Assembly (NCBI GenBank): GCA_029891385.1 | Contig: CM057227.1 | Span: 55,987,567 to 56,051,566, forward strand | DNA length: 64,000 bases | Origin: Erythroxylum novogranatense | Taxonomy: Eukaryota; Streptophyta; Magnoliopsida; Malpighiales; Erythroxylaceae | Direction: 5' to 3' | The notes under the pieces: generated by a model | The model's database searches: none | What the model was told of the DNA's origin: nothing | What the model saw: only the letters and a program-made list of their open reading frames with translations | In this document: positions 1 through 10,574 of the stretch, piece after piece | Layout of the letters: each line of letters begins with the position of its first letter | How positions within the stretch are numbered: the stretch's first letter is position 1 | Translations under genes and position numbers: made by a program

Positions 1-230
1 TTTTATGTTTTCCAGTTCATTACGAGAAGAAGCTTGTCTACCTCTCCTAATGTTAGCCTTCATCATCGGATTGCAAATCTTCATCTTCTCCATAGAACAC
101 TCTTCTAGGACCTTTAGAGTTTGACGTGGATTGGATGTCATCCAACCTAGCATTCAACCTCTCGAATTGGTCTGCACAGCCTTCATAAAGACTTTAAGAT
201 CTTGCTCACCGATTCATCTTCTTGAGACAT
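1..230 (-). pseudogene. C0 gag N-terminus, partial
   Basis: The first roughly 77 codons of family C gag begin at the ATG at 230-228 (MSQEDE) and run off the window edge. The segment is the helical N-terminal part that precedes the capsid-like domain. Compared with C1 (from 6196) one base is missing around positions 205-212, so the frame shifts shortly after the start and no full gag can be made. Upstream is the leader, with no competing ATG-led frame of note. Confidence 0.8.
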
Positions 231-1160
231 ATTTATGAATTCTAAAATGTTAGCAACAACAAAAAAAAAAACAATATGGACCTTACCACTCTCCCTCACG
301 TGTATACACTCAACGGAAGTCAAACAACTCGTGTTTCACACAAAAATTGGCTTTTTCTATAATGTAAACACTCTTGCCTTTTCCACTCAACTTGCTTTTT
401 ATAGTATTCTTATTCAAACAAGACACAATCAAATAGAAGTAATCAAACCAAGTGACACTAAGATTAGAATCCCAAGATAAAATTCTCAAAGAATCCAAAA
501 GGGAAATAGAGTGTGAAAAATAGTATAAGGAATGAATTAAGGAAGTGATTACCTTGGAAAGTCAAACTTGAAGCTAAAGAAAGATTAATAAGGCAAGAAA
601 TGAAATAGGAAACGAAAAGCAAAATAGGAAAGTAACTGAAATAAGGAAGTGAAGCAAATAGGAAAGCAATCAAGTTCCAAGCAATACAAGATAGGAAAGT
701 GAAGCAAATAGGAAAGTAATATGGCAAGTTCCAAGCAATACAAGATAGGAAAGTACTTGCAATTAGGAAAGTAGCAAATTTGGACTCCACTTCTAAAACT
801 TGCATCACACACTGATTGTTTTTTTTTTTCTACCTCTTTTTTGTCGATATTTTTCTTTTTTTGACTTTAATTTTTTTCACTTCTACTTTTTTGTTTCTTT
901 TTTTCGACAATTTTTTCTTTTTTGACTTCTACTTTTTTTCGTGTGATGCTCTCAATTTAGATTTTGTGTAACTTGCTCTAGAAAGCTTGGATTTGAGTGA
1001 TCCCAAGACGAAAATAAAGAAGAGATTTTGAACTTGAAGAAATTCCTATTATTTTGCCAAAACTCAAGCAAATAGGTACACGAATTAGTAGACGCAAAAT
1101 TGGACGAAATGAATAACGAAAAAGAAACAACAAAAGGATAGTTATTTGAAATCTAGCAAC
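231..1160 (-). other. C0 untranslated leader
   Basis: Leader between primer-binding site and gag, matching 5245-6195 of C1. It contains imperfect repeats of about 55 bp around TTTCCTATCTTGTATTGCTT (read on the minus strand, about 650-770) and a T-rich stretch at about 820-945 on the plus strand, the complement of the A-rich tract in C1. Short open frames here come from low complexity and show no recognisable domain. Confidence 0.75.
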
Positions 1161-1179
1161 CAAAGCGCTCGATACCAAA
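1161..1179 (-). promoter_or_regulatory. C0 primer-binding site
   Basis: Directly inside the LTR boundary. On the minus strand it reads TTTGGTATCGAGCGCTTTG, a diverged form of the plant initiator-Met tRNA complement TGGTATCAGAGC. Minus-strand cDNA synthesis would start here. Confidence 0.7.
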
Positions 1180-2233
1180 TGATGGCAGACCCAATAGGAA
1201 TTTATCCTAGAGAACCTTCAACAAGATGAAACTATGCCCGGAGTAGATAGAATCAAGCAAACACATGGAATCACAAGAAACAAAGTTGAAAAGATAGAAA
1301 CAGTAACACAAAGAAAATGGGAGGTGAGAAGAATGTTGATCGATGAAAAGAACCCTAAGAGAACTTGTCTCTAGAACTCTAGCAAGAATGTTGGTCAATG
1401 GAAAGAACCCTAAGAGAACTTGTCTCTTAGAACTCTAACCTTAAGACGCCACAAAGGAAAACCACTCCTTTGATAAGTCAAGTATTCTCAAAGAATACAA
1501 AGAAAGCAAAAAAGCTCTCAATATTATTTCTGAATCAAAGACCTCTTTCAAAGTACATAGAGGTGCCTATTTATAGGAAAACTTCCTAACTTAATGTCCT
1601 AAAGAAGATACTAAATAAAAGGTAACAAATCAATCCCTAAAAGGAAACAAAATAAACTTATAAAGGTGTTGACTAGATCACCTTATTTAGAGGAAACAAA
1701 AAAGGAAACTAAATAAAATGTGATCTTAACATGTTGGACCATAGGGATCACGTCCATATCCTTATTTTTAAGTGGCACATGCTTGTCACATGGTACTTTA
1801 AGTGAGTTCTCCCAATTGGACTCCATGTGGGCCTTTGGACACTTTATGTTGGGCTTCAAGGAATAAGACAATGCCTCTTGGACCTTTATGAGATGAAATC
1901 TGACTCAACAATATGGGCTCTATCTCTTGAAGGTCTTGTATTAAACAATTCAATGCTTGCTTCATTGCTTTGGCCCTAGCTCTTGTCATTGGGCCTCCAA
2001 CATCTTGTAATGGATCTTTAGGAATATTAGACTTGAATGTTGGGCCTTTGATATGGGAATTTCGTTCATCCCCTTGCCTTGAATATTTAGACTTCAAATC
2101 TGATCCAATTTCAGCTCCTAAGCCTCCTTTTGCAAGCTCATGTCCATGCAAGTCACGTCCTAGGCTTTCTTGAGGCGAATCACGCCATGGATGCTTCTCT
2201 TCTTGTCTTTCACATGCCCATGGTTCTTCATCA
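1180..2233 (-). repeat. C0 5' LTR (family C, 1,054 bp)
   Basis: It starts TGATGGCAGACC and ends GGTTCTTCATCA on the plus strand, i.e. TGATGAAGAACC...CCATCA in element orientation. It carries the family C TATA box (CTATAAATAGG, element strand, about 1567-1577) and two copies of a roughly 55-bp unit (about 1320-1440). The LTR is co-linear with the C1 LTRs. Confidence 0.9.
1798..2233 (-). other. LTR-encoded C-terminal tail of family C polyprotein
   Basis: From the LTR edge an uninterrupted frame of about 145 codons runs to the stop at 1798-1800. In a complete C element, pol enters the 3' LTR in exactly this frame (…NPFEEGGND then the LTR). The tail has a charged first half, then the motif GPMTRARAKAMKQAL, then a helical stretch. 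Families A and B carry the corresponding motif in their LTRs. In this 5' LTR the frame has no upstream pol and is only a copy. Its function is unknown; the position matches that of targeting tails in CRM-type integrases, which is inference. Confidence 0.6.
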
Positions 2234-3287
2234 CTACTTAGAGTGGGAAAGTAAAGTAGAGATGATATTTGCCTGCCACAATTATTATGAGGAGAAGAAG
2301 GTGAAGTTAGCGGCAGTTGAGTTCTCTGATTATGCTGCTGTTTGGTGGGATCAATTGATGGTTAGTAGAAGACGAACTGGAGAAAGACCTGTTGAAACCT
2401 GGGATGAGATGAAACGCATCATGAAAAAGAGATTTGTGCCAAGTTACTAATATAGGGAGTTGCATCAAAAACTCCAAACATTAAGGCAAGGCACAAAGAG
2501 CGTGGAAGATTACCACAAGGAGATGGAGAAAGCTATGATAAGAGCTAACATAGAGGAGGATAGAGAGGCTACAATGGCTCGATTCCTTGCTGGTCTAAAT
2601 AAAGAGATATTGAATGTGTTAGAGCTTCATCAATACTTAGAGTTGGAGGACATGGTAAGCATGGCTATAAAGATTGAAAAGCAATTGAAGGGAAAAGGTT
2701 TCAGCAAGGGCAATACCTCAGGATCTTCAAATTCTTGGGGTCCTAAATGGCCAAAGAAGGAGGAAAAGAACAAGGATAAGTCCTATGACAATAAGGACAA
2801 GTCGAAGGAAAAGTGGACAGCCTCTAAAGATGTGCCTACATCTAATGATCAAAATCTTAACACTAAGCAAAGAGACATCAAATGCTTCAAGTGTTTGGGT
2901 TCAAGTCATAGGGCAAACCAATGTCCCAATAGGAAGATCATGTATTTGCGAGATGGGGTAATTGAATCAGAAGATAGTGATGGAAGTGATATGCCTGAGT
3001 TGGAGGATTGCACTGATGAAGAAGTTGAGCAACCAGTCCAAGCTGAAGCATTAGTAGTGAGGCGAGCTCTCAATGTACAAGAAAAGAGAGAGCTTGAGGA
3101 ACAAAGGGAGAATATATTCCACACCAGATGTTTAATTAAGGGTAAGATGTGCAGTTTAATAATTGATGGAGGTAGTTGCACCAATGTTGCAAGCACAATT
3201 TTAGTTGAGAAATTGGGGCTGCCTCTCATTAAACACTCTAGTCCTTATAAGTTGCAATGGCTTAATGAGTGTGGAGAGGTTAGGTGA
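2234..3287 (+). pseudogene. B1 gag and start of protease
   Basis: Encodes the gag capsid region (YLEWESKVEM, WWDQL, KKRFVPSY) followed by a basic linker. The nucleocapsid zinc knuckle CFKCLGSSHRANQC (CX2CX4HX4C, 2883-2924) is intact. An acidic spacer leads to the aspartic protease start with active-site segment IIDGGSCTN (about 3160-3185). A nonsense TAA at 2449-2451 splits the capsid, and one base is lost near 3283, leaving the frame. The beginning of gag was displaced by the C0 insertion at 2233. Confidence 0.85.
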
Positions 3288-4171
3288 ACAAGCAAGTGCT
3301 AGTGGCGTTCTCAATTGGGAGATATTCCATGAAGTGTTGTGTGATGTAGTTCCTATGCATGCTGGTCATTTACTATTGGGAGACCATGGCAATATGATAG
3401 GCGGTACTACATGATGGATTCAAAATAGATATTCATTCTAGATGAGGAGAAACACTTCACATTGGCACCCTTTCACCAAAAGAAGTTCATGAGGATCAGT
3501 TGAGACTTGCAAAAGCCATGGAAGAACAAAACTTGGAGAGGCCGAGAGTTTAAAAGAAAAAAGAAAATGAGGCCATTCAAGAAAATAGGAACAAGGCCCA
3601 ACTGAGAGTAATTGCACTAGTGAGCAAAAGAAAGAGAGTGGTGCAGTTGAAAACGAGAGAAGAGTGAAAAGAAGAGTGGAACAAAAAAGTACCTTCTTTG
3701 CAAAAGAAAAGAGTTGGGAAGGTCATGTACACAGAAACCATTGGTTTTCTTTATGTACAAGGAGTTGTTTTATGGTGAGACTGACCTTGACCCTTCTGTG
3801 CCTAGAGTTGTGAGACTTGTTTTGCAGGAATACTCTGATGTCTTTCCAGATGAGTTGCCCAAAGGACTACCACCATTGAGGGGCATTGAACATCAGATTG
3901 ATCTCGTGCCAGGAGTTCAAATTCCAAATCGCCCAGCCTATAGAAGCAATCCTGAGGAGACAAAGGAGCTTCAAAGGCAAGTGGAAGAATGTTTGTCATT
4001 AGTTGAATTTGCATACAATAGGAGCATACATTCTACTACTGGTTATTCACCTTTTGAGATTGTTTATGGTTTTAATCCATTAACACCTTTAGATTTGTGT
4101 CCTTTACCTTTAAGTGAGATAACTAGTATAGATGGACAAAAGAAAGCAGATTTGGTGCGCAACATTCATGA
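3288..4171 (+). pseudogene. B1 protease-RT linker fused to integrase by deletion
   Basis: The rest of protease and the lysine/glutamate-rich linker carry several one-base losses in homopolymers relative to B4 (for example near 3391, 3425, 3470 and 3540). They also share the in-frame TAG (3439-3441) seen in B4. The RT N-terminus ([20 protein letters not shown]) then joins directly at about 3988 to the integrase core ([22 protein letters not shown]). B4 has the missing segment between about 44450 and 46395. The junction carries GGAAGA, present at both ends in B4. This copy lacks all polymerase and integrase catalytic motifs. Confidence 0.85.
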
Positions 4172-4176
4172 AAAGG
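4172..4176. repeat. Target-site duplication AAAGG, left of C1
   Basis: AAAGG precedes the C1 LTR and recurs at 11627-11631. Removing C1 plus one copy restores B integrase continuity as in B4 (CATTCATGAAAAG...). Confidence 0.95.
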
Positions 4177-4829
4177 TGATGAAGAACCATGGGCATGTGA
4201 AAGACAAGAAGAGAAGCATCCATGGCGTGATTCGCCTCAAGGAAGCCTAGGACGTGACTTGCATGGACATGAGCTTGCAAAAGGAGGCTTAGGAGCTAAA
4301 ATTGGATCAGATTTGAAGTCTAAATATTCAAGGCAAGGGGATGAACGAAATTCCCATATAAGGCCCAACATTCAAGTCTAATGTTCCTAAAGATCCATTA
4401 CAAGATGTTGGAGGCCCAATGACAAGAGCTAGGGCCAAAGCAATGAAGCAAGCATTGAATTGTTTAATACAAGACCTTCAAGAGATAGAGCCCATATTGT
4501 TGAGTCAGATTTCATCTCATAAAGGTCCAAGAGGCATTGTCTTATTCCTTGAAGCCCAACATAAAGTGTCCAAAGGCCCACATGGAGTCCAATTGGGAGA
4601 ACTCACTTAAAGTACCATGTGACAAGCATGTGCCACTTAAAAATAAGGATATGGACGTGATCCCTATGGTCCAACATGTTAAGATCACATTTTATTTAGT
4701 TTTTTTTGTTTCCTCTAAATAAGGTGATCTAGTCAACACCTTTATAAGTTTATTTTGTTTCCTTTTAGGGATTGATTTGTTTCCTCTTATTTAGTATCTT
4801 CTTTAGGACATTAAGTTAGGAAGTTTTCC

Positions 4830-4837
4830 TATAAATA
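4830..4837 (+). promoter_or_regulatory. Family C LTR promoter TATA box
   Basis: TATAAATA within CCTATAAATAGGCACC. The same box lies at 11230-11237 in the 3' LTR. Transcription would start some 30 bp downstream and define the R region. Confidence 0.7.
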
Positions 4838-4970
4838 GGCACCTCTATGTACTTTGAAGGAGGTCTTTGATTCAGAAATAATATTGAGAGCTTTCTTGCT
4901 TTCTTTGTATTCTTTGAGAATACTTGACTTATCAAAGGAGTGGTTTTCCTTTGTGGGCGTCTTAAGGTTA

Positions 4971-5080
4971 GAGTTCTAAGAGACAAGTTCTCTTAGGGTT
5001 CTTTCCATTGACCAACATTCTTGCTAGAGTTCTAAGAGACAAGTTCTCTTGGGTTCTTTTCATCGATCAACATTCTTCTC
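4971..5080 (+). repeat. Two tandem ~55-bp units in family C LTR
   Basis: Two imperfect copies begin AGAGTTCTAAGAGACAAGTT at 4971 and 5026 and end near ACCAACATTCTT and ATCAACATTCTT. The same pair occurs in every family C LTR here (about 1320-1440, 11370-11480, 48045-48150, 50105-50215), so it arose before the copies spread. Confidence 0.8.
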
Positions 5081-5225
5081 ACCTCCCATTTTCTTTGAGT
5101 TCTGTTTCTATCTTTTCAACTTTATTTCTTGTGATTCCATGTGTTTGCTTGATTCTATCTACTCCGGGCATAGTTTCATCTTGTTGAAGGTTCTCTAGGA
5201 CAAATTCCTATTGGGTCTGCCATCA

Positions 5226-5244
5226 TTTGGTATCGGCGCTTTGG
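5226..5244 (+). promoter_or_regulatory. C1 primer-binding site
   Basis: TTTGGTATCGGCGCTTTGG lies directly after the 5' LTR. It is related to the plant initiator-Met tRNA complement but diverged after TGGTATC. Confidence 0.7.
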
Positions 5245-6195
5245 TTGCTAGATTTCAAATAACTATCCTTTGTTGTTTCTTTTCGTTATTCATTTCTGTC
5301 CATTTTGCGCCTACTAGTTCGTGTACCTATTTGCTTGAGTTTGGCAAAATAATAGGAATTTCTTCAAGTTCAAAATCTCTTCTTTATTTTCGTCTTGGGA
5401 TCACTCAAATCCAAGCTTTCTAGAGCAAGTTACACAAAATCTAAATTGAGAGCATCCAGCTTCTGAAAAAAAAGTAGAAGTCAAAAAAAAGAAACAAAAA
5501 GAAACAAAATTGTCGAAAAAAAAAGAAACAAAAAAAGTAGAAGTGAAAAAAAAATTCGTCAAAAAAAAAGAAAAAAATCGACAAAAAAAAGAGATAAAAA
5601 AAAAAACAATCAGAGTGTGTGATGCAAGTTTTAGAGAAGTGGAGTCCAAGTTTGCTACTTTCCTAATTGCAAGTACTTTCCTATCTTGTATTGCTTGGAA
5701 CTTGCCATATTACTTTCCTATTTGCTTCACTTTCCTATCTTGTATTGCTTGAACTTGATTGCTTTCCTATTTGCTTCACTTCCTTATTTCAGCCACTTTC
5801 CTATTTTGCTTTTCGTTTCCTATTTCATTTCTTGCCTTATTAATCTTTCTTTAGCTTCAAGTTTGACTTTCCAAGGTAATCACTTCCTTAATTCATTCCT
5901 TATAATATTTTTCACACTCTATTTCCCCTTTTGGATTCTTTGAGAATTTTATCTTGGGATTCTAATCTTAGCTGTCACTTGGTTTGATTACTTCTATTTG
6001 ATTGTGTCTTGTTTCAATAAGAATACTATAAAAAGCAAGTTGAGTGGAAAAGGCAAGAGTGTTTACATTATAGAAAAGCCAATTTTGTGTGAAACACGAG
6101 TTGTTTGACTTCCGTTGAGTGTATACACGTGAGGGAGAGTGGTAAGGTCCATATTGTTTTTTTTGTTGTTCGCTAACATTTTAGAATTCATAAAT
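5245..6195 (+). other. C1 leader with A-rich tract and ~55-bp repeats
   Basis: Untranslated region before gag. An A-rich tract of repeated AAAAGTAGAAGT/GAAACAAAAA words lies at 5461-5610. Imperfect repeats around TTTCCTATCTTGTATTGCTT begin at 5676 and 5730. No convincing gene is present; ATG-led frames are short and repeat-derived. Confidence 0.7.
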
Positions 6196-7235
6196 ATGTC
6201 TCAAGAAGATGAATCAGCTGAGCAAGATCTTAAAGTCTTTATGAAAGCTGTGCAAGACCAATTCCAGAGGTTGAATGCTAGGTTGGATGACATCCAATCC
6301 ACGTCAAACTCCAAAGGTCCTAGAAGAGTGTTCTATGGAGAAGATGAAGATGTGCAATCCGATGATGAAGGCCCCAACATTAGGAGAGGTAGACAAGCTT
6401 CTTCTCGTAATGAACTGGAAAACATAAAACTGAAAATCCCTTCCTTTCATGGGAAAAATGATCCTGAATTATATTTAGAGTGGGAGAGGAAAATTGAACA
6501 TGTATTTGAGTGTCATACATATAGTGAAGAGAAAAAGATAAAACTTGCTGTCGTTGAATTGTGTGACTATGCTAGTATTTGGTGGGATCAATTGCAAATA
6601 AATAGAAGACGAAATCTTGAAAGACCAATCCGTACATGGCAAGAAATGAAAGCCATCATGAGAAAGCGCTTTGTTCCAAGTCATTACTATCGAGACTTGT
6701 TCAAGCGACTACAAAGATTGAGGCAAGGATCTATGAGTGTTGAAGAGTACCACCAAGAGATGGAGATCATCATGATTAGGGCCAATATTGAGGAAGACAT
6801 GGAAGCTACCATGAGAAGATTTCTTGATGGTTTGCGCCCTGAAATTGTTTCCATTGTAGAACTGCAAAATTTTCTTGACATGGATGAGTTGTTACATAAG
6901 GCCATTATGGTAGAAAAGCAATTAAAGATCCAAAATGGTGCTGGGTCGAGTTCTTGGAAGAAAACCTTGAAAGGGTCCAAAACTTCATTCAAATCCAAAG
7001 GAGACATCCAGCCAAAAGAAGAAAGTAAGCCTAAATTCTCTACTCCAAATCCCAAGGGTAAACGCCACCTAAACCCTCTTCTTCTTCTAATCCTTCTTAT
7101 AAAGTTAAGTGCTTTAAATGTCAAGGTTTTGGTCATATTGCTTCTCAATGCCCTAACAAAAGAACTATGATTTTACTTGAGAATGGTGATGTTGCTAGTG
7201 AAAGTAGTGACAGTGATGACTATGATGATGTGGCT
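6196..7235 (+). pseudogene. C1 gag polyprotein region
   Basis: Start chosen at the ATG at 6196 (MSQEDESAEQD). It matches the gag start in C0, and upstream residues of the same frame belong to the leader. Order: charged helical N-terminus (residues 1-70), capsid-like core with KLKIPSFHGKNDPE, YLEWERK, WWDQL and RKRFVPSHYYRD (about 75-230), basic linker, zinc knuckle CFKCQGFGHIASQC (7110-7151). One base change in phase near 7060 puts the knuckle in another frame from the capsid. Gag would form the virus-like particle and bind element RNA. Confidence 0.85.
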
Positions 7236-7860
7236 CCATTGACGGATGCTTCCGATGTTGATTGTGATGCTTGAGGTTGGTGAAGCACTTGTGGCTAGGC
7301 GTGCTCTTAATATCCAACCAAAAGAAGATCTTGATGAAGAGCAACGTGAGCACATCTTTCATACAAGGTGTCTCATTAATGGTAAAGTTTGTAGCATGAT
7401 CATAGATGGTGGAAGTTGTACCAATGTTGCTAGTACTTTACTCACGACAAGCTTAATTTGCCTATTTTGAAACATCCTAGACCATATAAATTACAATGGT
7501 TAAATGATTGTGGTGAGGTGAAAGTCACCAAACAAGTGATGGTTGCATTTTCTGTTGGTAAGTATCATGATGAGATTTTATGTGATGTTGCACCAATGTA
7601 TGCTGGACATGTTTTGCTTGGTAGGCCATGGCAATTTGATAGAAAAGTTAGGCATGATGGATATAAAAATTGTTATTCTTTTCCTTTTCATGGTAAAAAT
7701 ATGGTGTTGAAACCTCTTAGGCCCATTCAAGCTTATGAGGATCAAGTGAGGATTGAGAAAGAATGCAAATTGAAGGCAAAAGAAAAGAAAGAGAGAGACG
7801 AAAAAAGAAAGAAAAGGGAGAGAAAGTAAAATGAGTGAAAAAATGAAGAAAAGAGAGTGA
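7236..7860 (+). pseudogene. C1 aspartic protease and linker
   Basis: Retropepsin-like protease with IIDGGSCTNVAS at about 7402-7437; family members here use DGG rather than the usual DTG/DSG. Later strands include GHVLLGRPWQFDRK (about 7606-7645), the conserved LLGRPW element. Frame breaks lie near 7250 and 7445. A lysine/glutamate-rich linker at 7740-7840 precedes RT. The protease would cut the Gag-Pol precursor. Confidence 0.82.
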
Positions 7861-8840
7861 CTTTATTTGCTGGAAAAGTGAGATCAAAAGAGCTTTAAAA
7901 TGTGAAGAATCTTATATACTTTTATATAAAGATGTTTTCTTAACTATTAATGAGCTTGATCCATCTTTGCCGCCTAGTGTTTTGTCTTTGTTGCAGGACT
8001 TCAACGACTTATTTCGGAGGACATTCCTGATGGATTGCCCCTTTGAGAGGCATTGAGCACCGTGATAGACTTCCTTCCGGAGCTTCAATTCGAATAGGCC
8101 TGCGATAGAGCCAATCCGGAAGAAACTAAGGAGATCCAAAGACAAGTTGAAGAGCTTATGAAAAGGGCTTTGTGAGAGAAAGCTTGAGCCCGTGTCTTTG
8201 TGCCGCTTATACTTGTTCCTAAGAAAGATGGCAAATGGAGAATGTGTGTTGACTGTAGAGCCATCAATAAAATCACGGTGAAATATCGCTACCCTATCCC
8301 TCGTTTAGATGATATGCTTGATGAGTTGCATGGTGCTTGTATATTTTCAAAATTGATCTTAGAAGTGGGTATCATCAAATTGCATGAAAAAAGGTGATGA
8401 GTGGAAACCGCTTTCAAAACTAAGTTTGGGTTGTATGAGTGGTTAGTTATGCCTTTTGGCTCGACTAATGCACCTAGTACTTTCATGAGTTTGATGAATC
8501 ATGTGTTTCGTCCTTTTATTGGAAAGTATGTGGTCGCTCTATTTTGATGATATTCTAGTGTATTCTAGGAGTTTAGACGAACATGTGAAACACTTGAATG
8601 ATGTGTTTGAACTTTAAGAGAAAATAAGCTTTACGCCAATTTAGAAAATGTTCCTTTTGCATGGATACTGTTGTGTTTCTTGGTTTTATTGTAGGTGCTA
8701 AAGGACTTCAAGTTGATGAAGAGAAAGTGAAAGCAATTAGAGAATGGCCAACTCCTAAGAATGCGAATGAGGTTCAAGCTTCCATGGCTTGGCTAGCTTC
8801 TATCGGAGATTTGTGAAGGATTTCTCTACCATTGCAGCCC
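7861..8840 (+). pseudogene. C1 reverse transcriptase (many frameshifts)
   Basis: RT core motifs are scattered over several frames: [20 protein letters not shown] (about 8214-8275), [15 protein letters not shown] (about 8293-8337), and then segments for [12 protein letters not shown] and the [10 protein letters not shown] box. Comparison with C4 (49060-49610), which is clean over the same interval, shows roughly one missing base every 50 bp here. Either a highly decayed copy or a stretch of poor consensus could explain this. Confidence 0.8.
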
Positions 8841-9330
8841 TTTGAATGAATTGGTAAAAAGAATGTGATTTTAAATGGGGTGATTCACAAGAGGTTGCTT
8901 TTAATAGCTTGAAAGAAAAATTGACCAATGCTCCTCTTCTTATTCTTCCCGATTTTCTAAAGTTTTGAAGTTGAATGTGATGCTTCCGGAATAGGCATTG
9001 GTGTTGTTTTAATGCAAGATTCTAAACCCATTGCTTATTTTAGTGAAAACTAAGTGGTGCTGCTTTGAATTACTCCACTTATGATAAAGAGTTGTATGCT
9101 TTAAAAGGTCTTTAGAGACTTGGCAACATTACTTGTGGCTAAAAGAATTTATCATTCACTCGATCATGAAAGTTTGAAATTTCAAGTCCCAAGGTAAATT
9201 GAACAAGAGACATGCTAGGTGGTTGGAATTTATTGAAACTTTTCCTTATGTTATTAAACATAAACAAGGGAAAGAAAACATTGTGGCTGATGCTCTTTCT
9301 AGGAGATACTCTCTTCTTAGCTCTATGCAT
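8841..9330 (+). pseudogene. C1 RNase H
   Basis: Recognised by the element-typical run [33 protein letters not shown] and the closing [18 protein letters not shown]...[13 protein letters not shown]. Catalytic acidic residues (Asp in CDAS, Glu in DKEL, Asp in the DHES segment) can be traced, but at least four frame breaks separate them (about 8960, 9050, 9105, 9165). Confidence 0.78.
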
Positions 9331-10574
9331 GCTAGATTACTTGGTTTTGAGATGTTGAAAGGCATGTATGAATCTGATTGTGACTTTGCAAAAATTTGGA
9401 AATCTTGTGAAAAACATGGTAATGATAATTTCTATAGATTTGATGGATTTCTATTCAAAAAGGATAAACTTTGCATTCCATCTTGCTCTATGCGTGAATT
9501 ACTTGTTAGAGAGACACATGGAGGTGGATTGATGGGTCACTTTGGTGTTGAGAAAACTTTAGCTCTTTTGTATGAACATTTTTATTGGCCTAACATCAGA
9601 AAGGATGTTGTTTCTATTTGTGCTAAATGTATTACTTGTAGGCATGCAAAATCTAAGGTACAATCACATGGTTTATATTCTCCATTACCCGTCCCCTCTC
9701 ATCCTTGGGTTGATATATCTATGGACTTTGTGCTTGGATTGCCTAGATCATCTAGTGGAAAGGATAGTATCTTTGTGGTGGTTGATCGATTTAGCAAGAT
9801 GGCTCACTTTATTGCTTGTTCTAAAACCAATGATGCTGTTCATGTTGCTGATTTGTTCTTTAAAGAGGTTGTAAGATTGCATGGGTTGCCAAAGACTATT
9901 GTGAGTGATAGAGATGTAAAATTTCTTAGTCACTTTTGGAGAACTCTATGGAATAAACTTGGCACTAAACTCTTGTTTTCATCGTTGCACATCCTCAAAC
10001 GGATGGTCAAACTGAAGTGGTAAATAGAACTTTGACAACATTGTTGCGTACGATCATCCAAAAGAACTTGAAGAATTGGGAAAAGTGTCTCCCACATTGA
10101 GTTTGCTTATAATCGTGCTCTTCATTCTTCTACTCAATTTTCTCCTTTGAGATTGTTTATGGGTTTAATCCTTTGACTCCTTTGGAAATTCTTCCTTTGC
10201 CTTCTAATGAGTTTACTAACTTTGACGGTATGAAAAAAGCTAAATTTGTACAGGAGTTGCATGCTAAAGTTAGAGCCAACATTGAGAAGAGAAATGAACA
10301 ATATGCAAAGTGTTAATAAAAGTCAAGGCGTGTCATCTTTGAACATGGTGATTGGGTTTGGGTGCACTTGAGAAAGGAGAGGTTTCGAACAAAGGAAATC
10401 TAAGCTACAATCAAGAGGAGATGGCCCTTTTCAAGTTTTAGAAAGGATTAATGATAATGCTTATAAAATTGATTTGCCTAGCTCCTATGGTAATGTGAGT
10501 GCTACATTCAATGTATCTGATTTATCCTCTTTGATGTTGCAGATTCGAGGACTAATCTTTTGAGGAGGGAGGAA
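9331..10574 (+). pseudogene. C1 integrase
   Basis: An open stretch to 10023 carries the HHCC zinc domain ([12 protein letters not shown]...[11 protein letters not shown]), the first core Asp in [13 protein letters not shown], and the second in [14 protein letters not shown] frame break at about 9982 precedes the Glu-bearing segment. Downstream, frameshifted, are AYNRALHSS, the [10 protein letters not shown](E)RF module and the β-rich end [19 protein letters not shown]. The frame runs through the polypurine tract into the 3' LTR. No chromodomain signature is seen. Confidence 0.82.
10562..10574 (+). promoter_or_regulatory. C1 polypurine tract
   Basis: GAGGAGGGAGGAA sits directly before the 3' LTR and encodes the Glu-Glu-Gly-Gly-Asn stretch of pol. 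It primes plus-strand DNA. Confidence 0.85.

Larger units (their letters stand above)
1..2233 (-). mobile_element. C0: family C Ty3/gypsy element, 5' part, cut by window edge
   Basis: This is the 5' end of a minus-strand family C retrotransposon. Read leftward it has the 5' LTR (2233 to 1180), primer-binding site (1179-1161), leader (1160-231) and start of gag (230-1). The remainder lies outside the window. Each part matches the complete copy C1 at 4177-6430 in inverse orientation. Immediately to the right, at 2234, the sequence becomes the interior of a family B gag on the plus strand, so C0 inserted into B1. The target duplication would begin with CTACT (2234-2238), but its partner is out of view. 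Single-base differences from C1 indicate that both copies have decayed. Confidence 0.9.
4177..5225 (+). repeat. C1 5' LTR
   Basis: TGATGAAGAACC...CTGCCATCA. It contains an LTR-encoded tail frame (visible from 4419, GPMTRARAK motif), a TATA box at 4830-4837 and two tandem units of about 55 bp at 4971-5080 (AGAGTTCTAAGAGACAAG...). One base appears lost near 4363 in the tail frame. Confidence 0.95.

Noticed and set aside
1970..2173. Plus-strand open frames in C and A LTRs (for example 1970-2173, 19276-19497, 39708-39929)
   Set aside because: The first is antisense to the LTR-encoded tail. The 73-codon frame recurring in A LTRs lies downstream of the tail stop, in U3 before the promoter box, and has no domain. 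Its recurrence follows from LTR copying.
2234..2450. A fusion gene starting at ATG 2130 that crosses the C0 LTR into B gag
   Set aside because: The first part is antisense LTR sequence. The frame is open by chance across the insertion joint.
9331..10574. Chromodomain at the integrase C-terminus
   Set aside because: After GDWVW...R and the [11 protein letters not shown] strand the frame goes straight to [13 protein letters not shown] and the LTR. I see no aromatic-cage chromodomain pattern in A, B or C.
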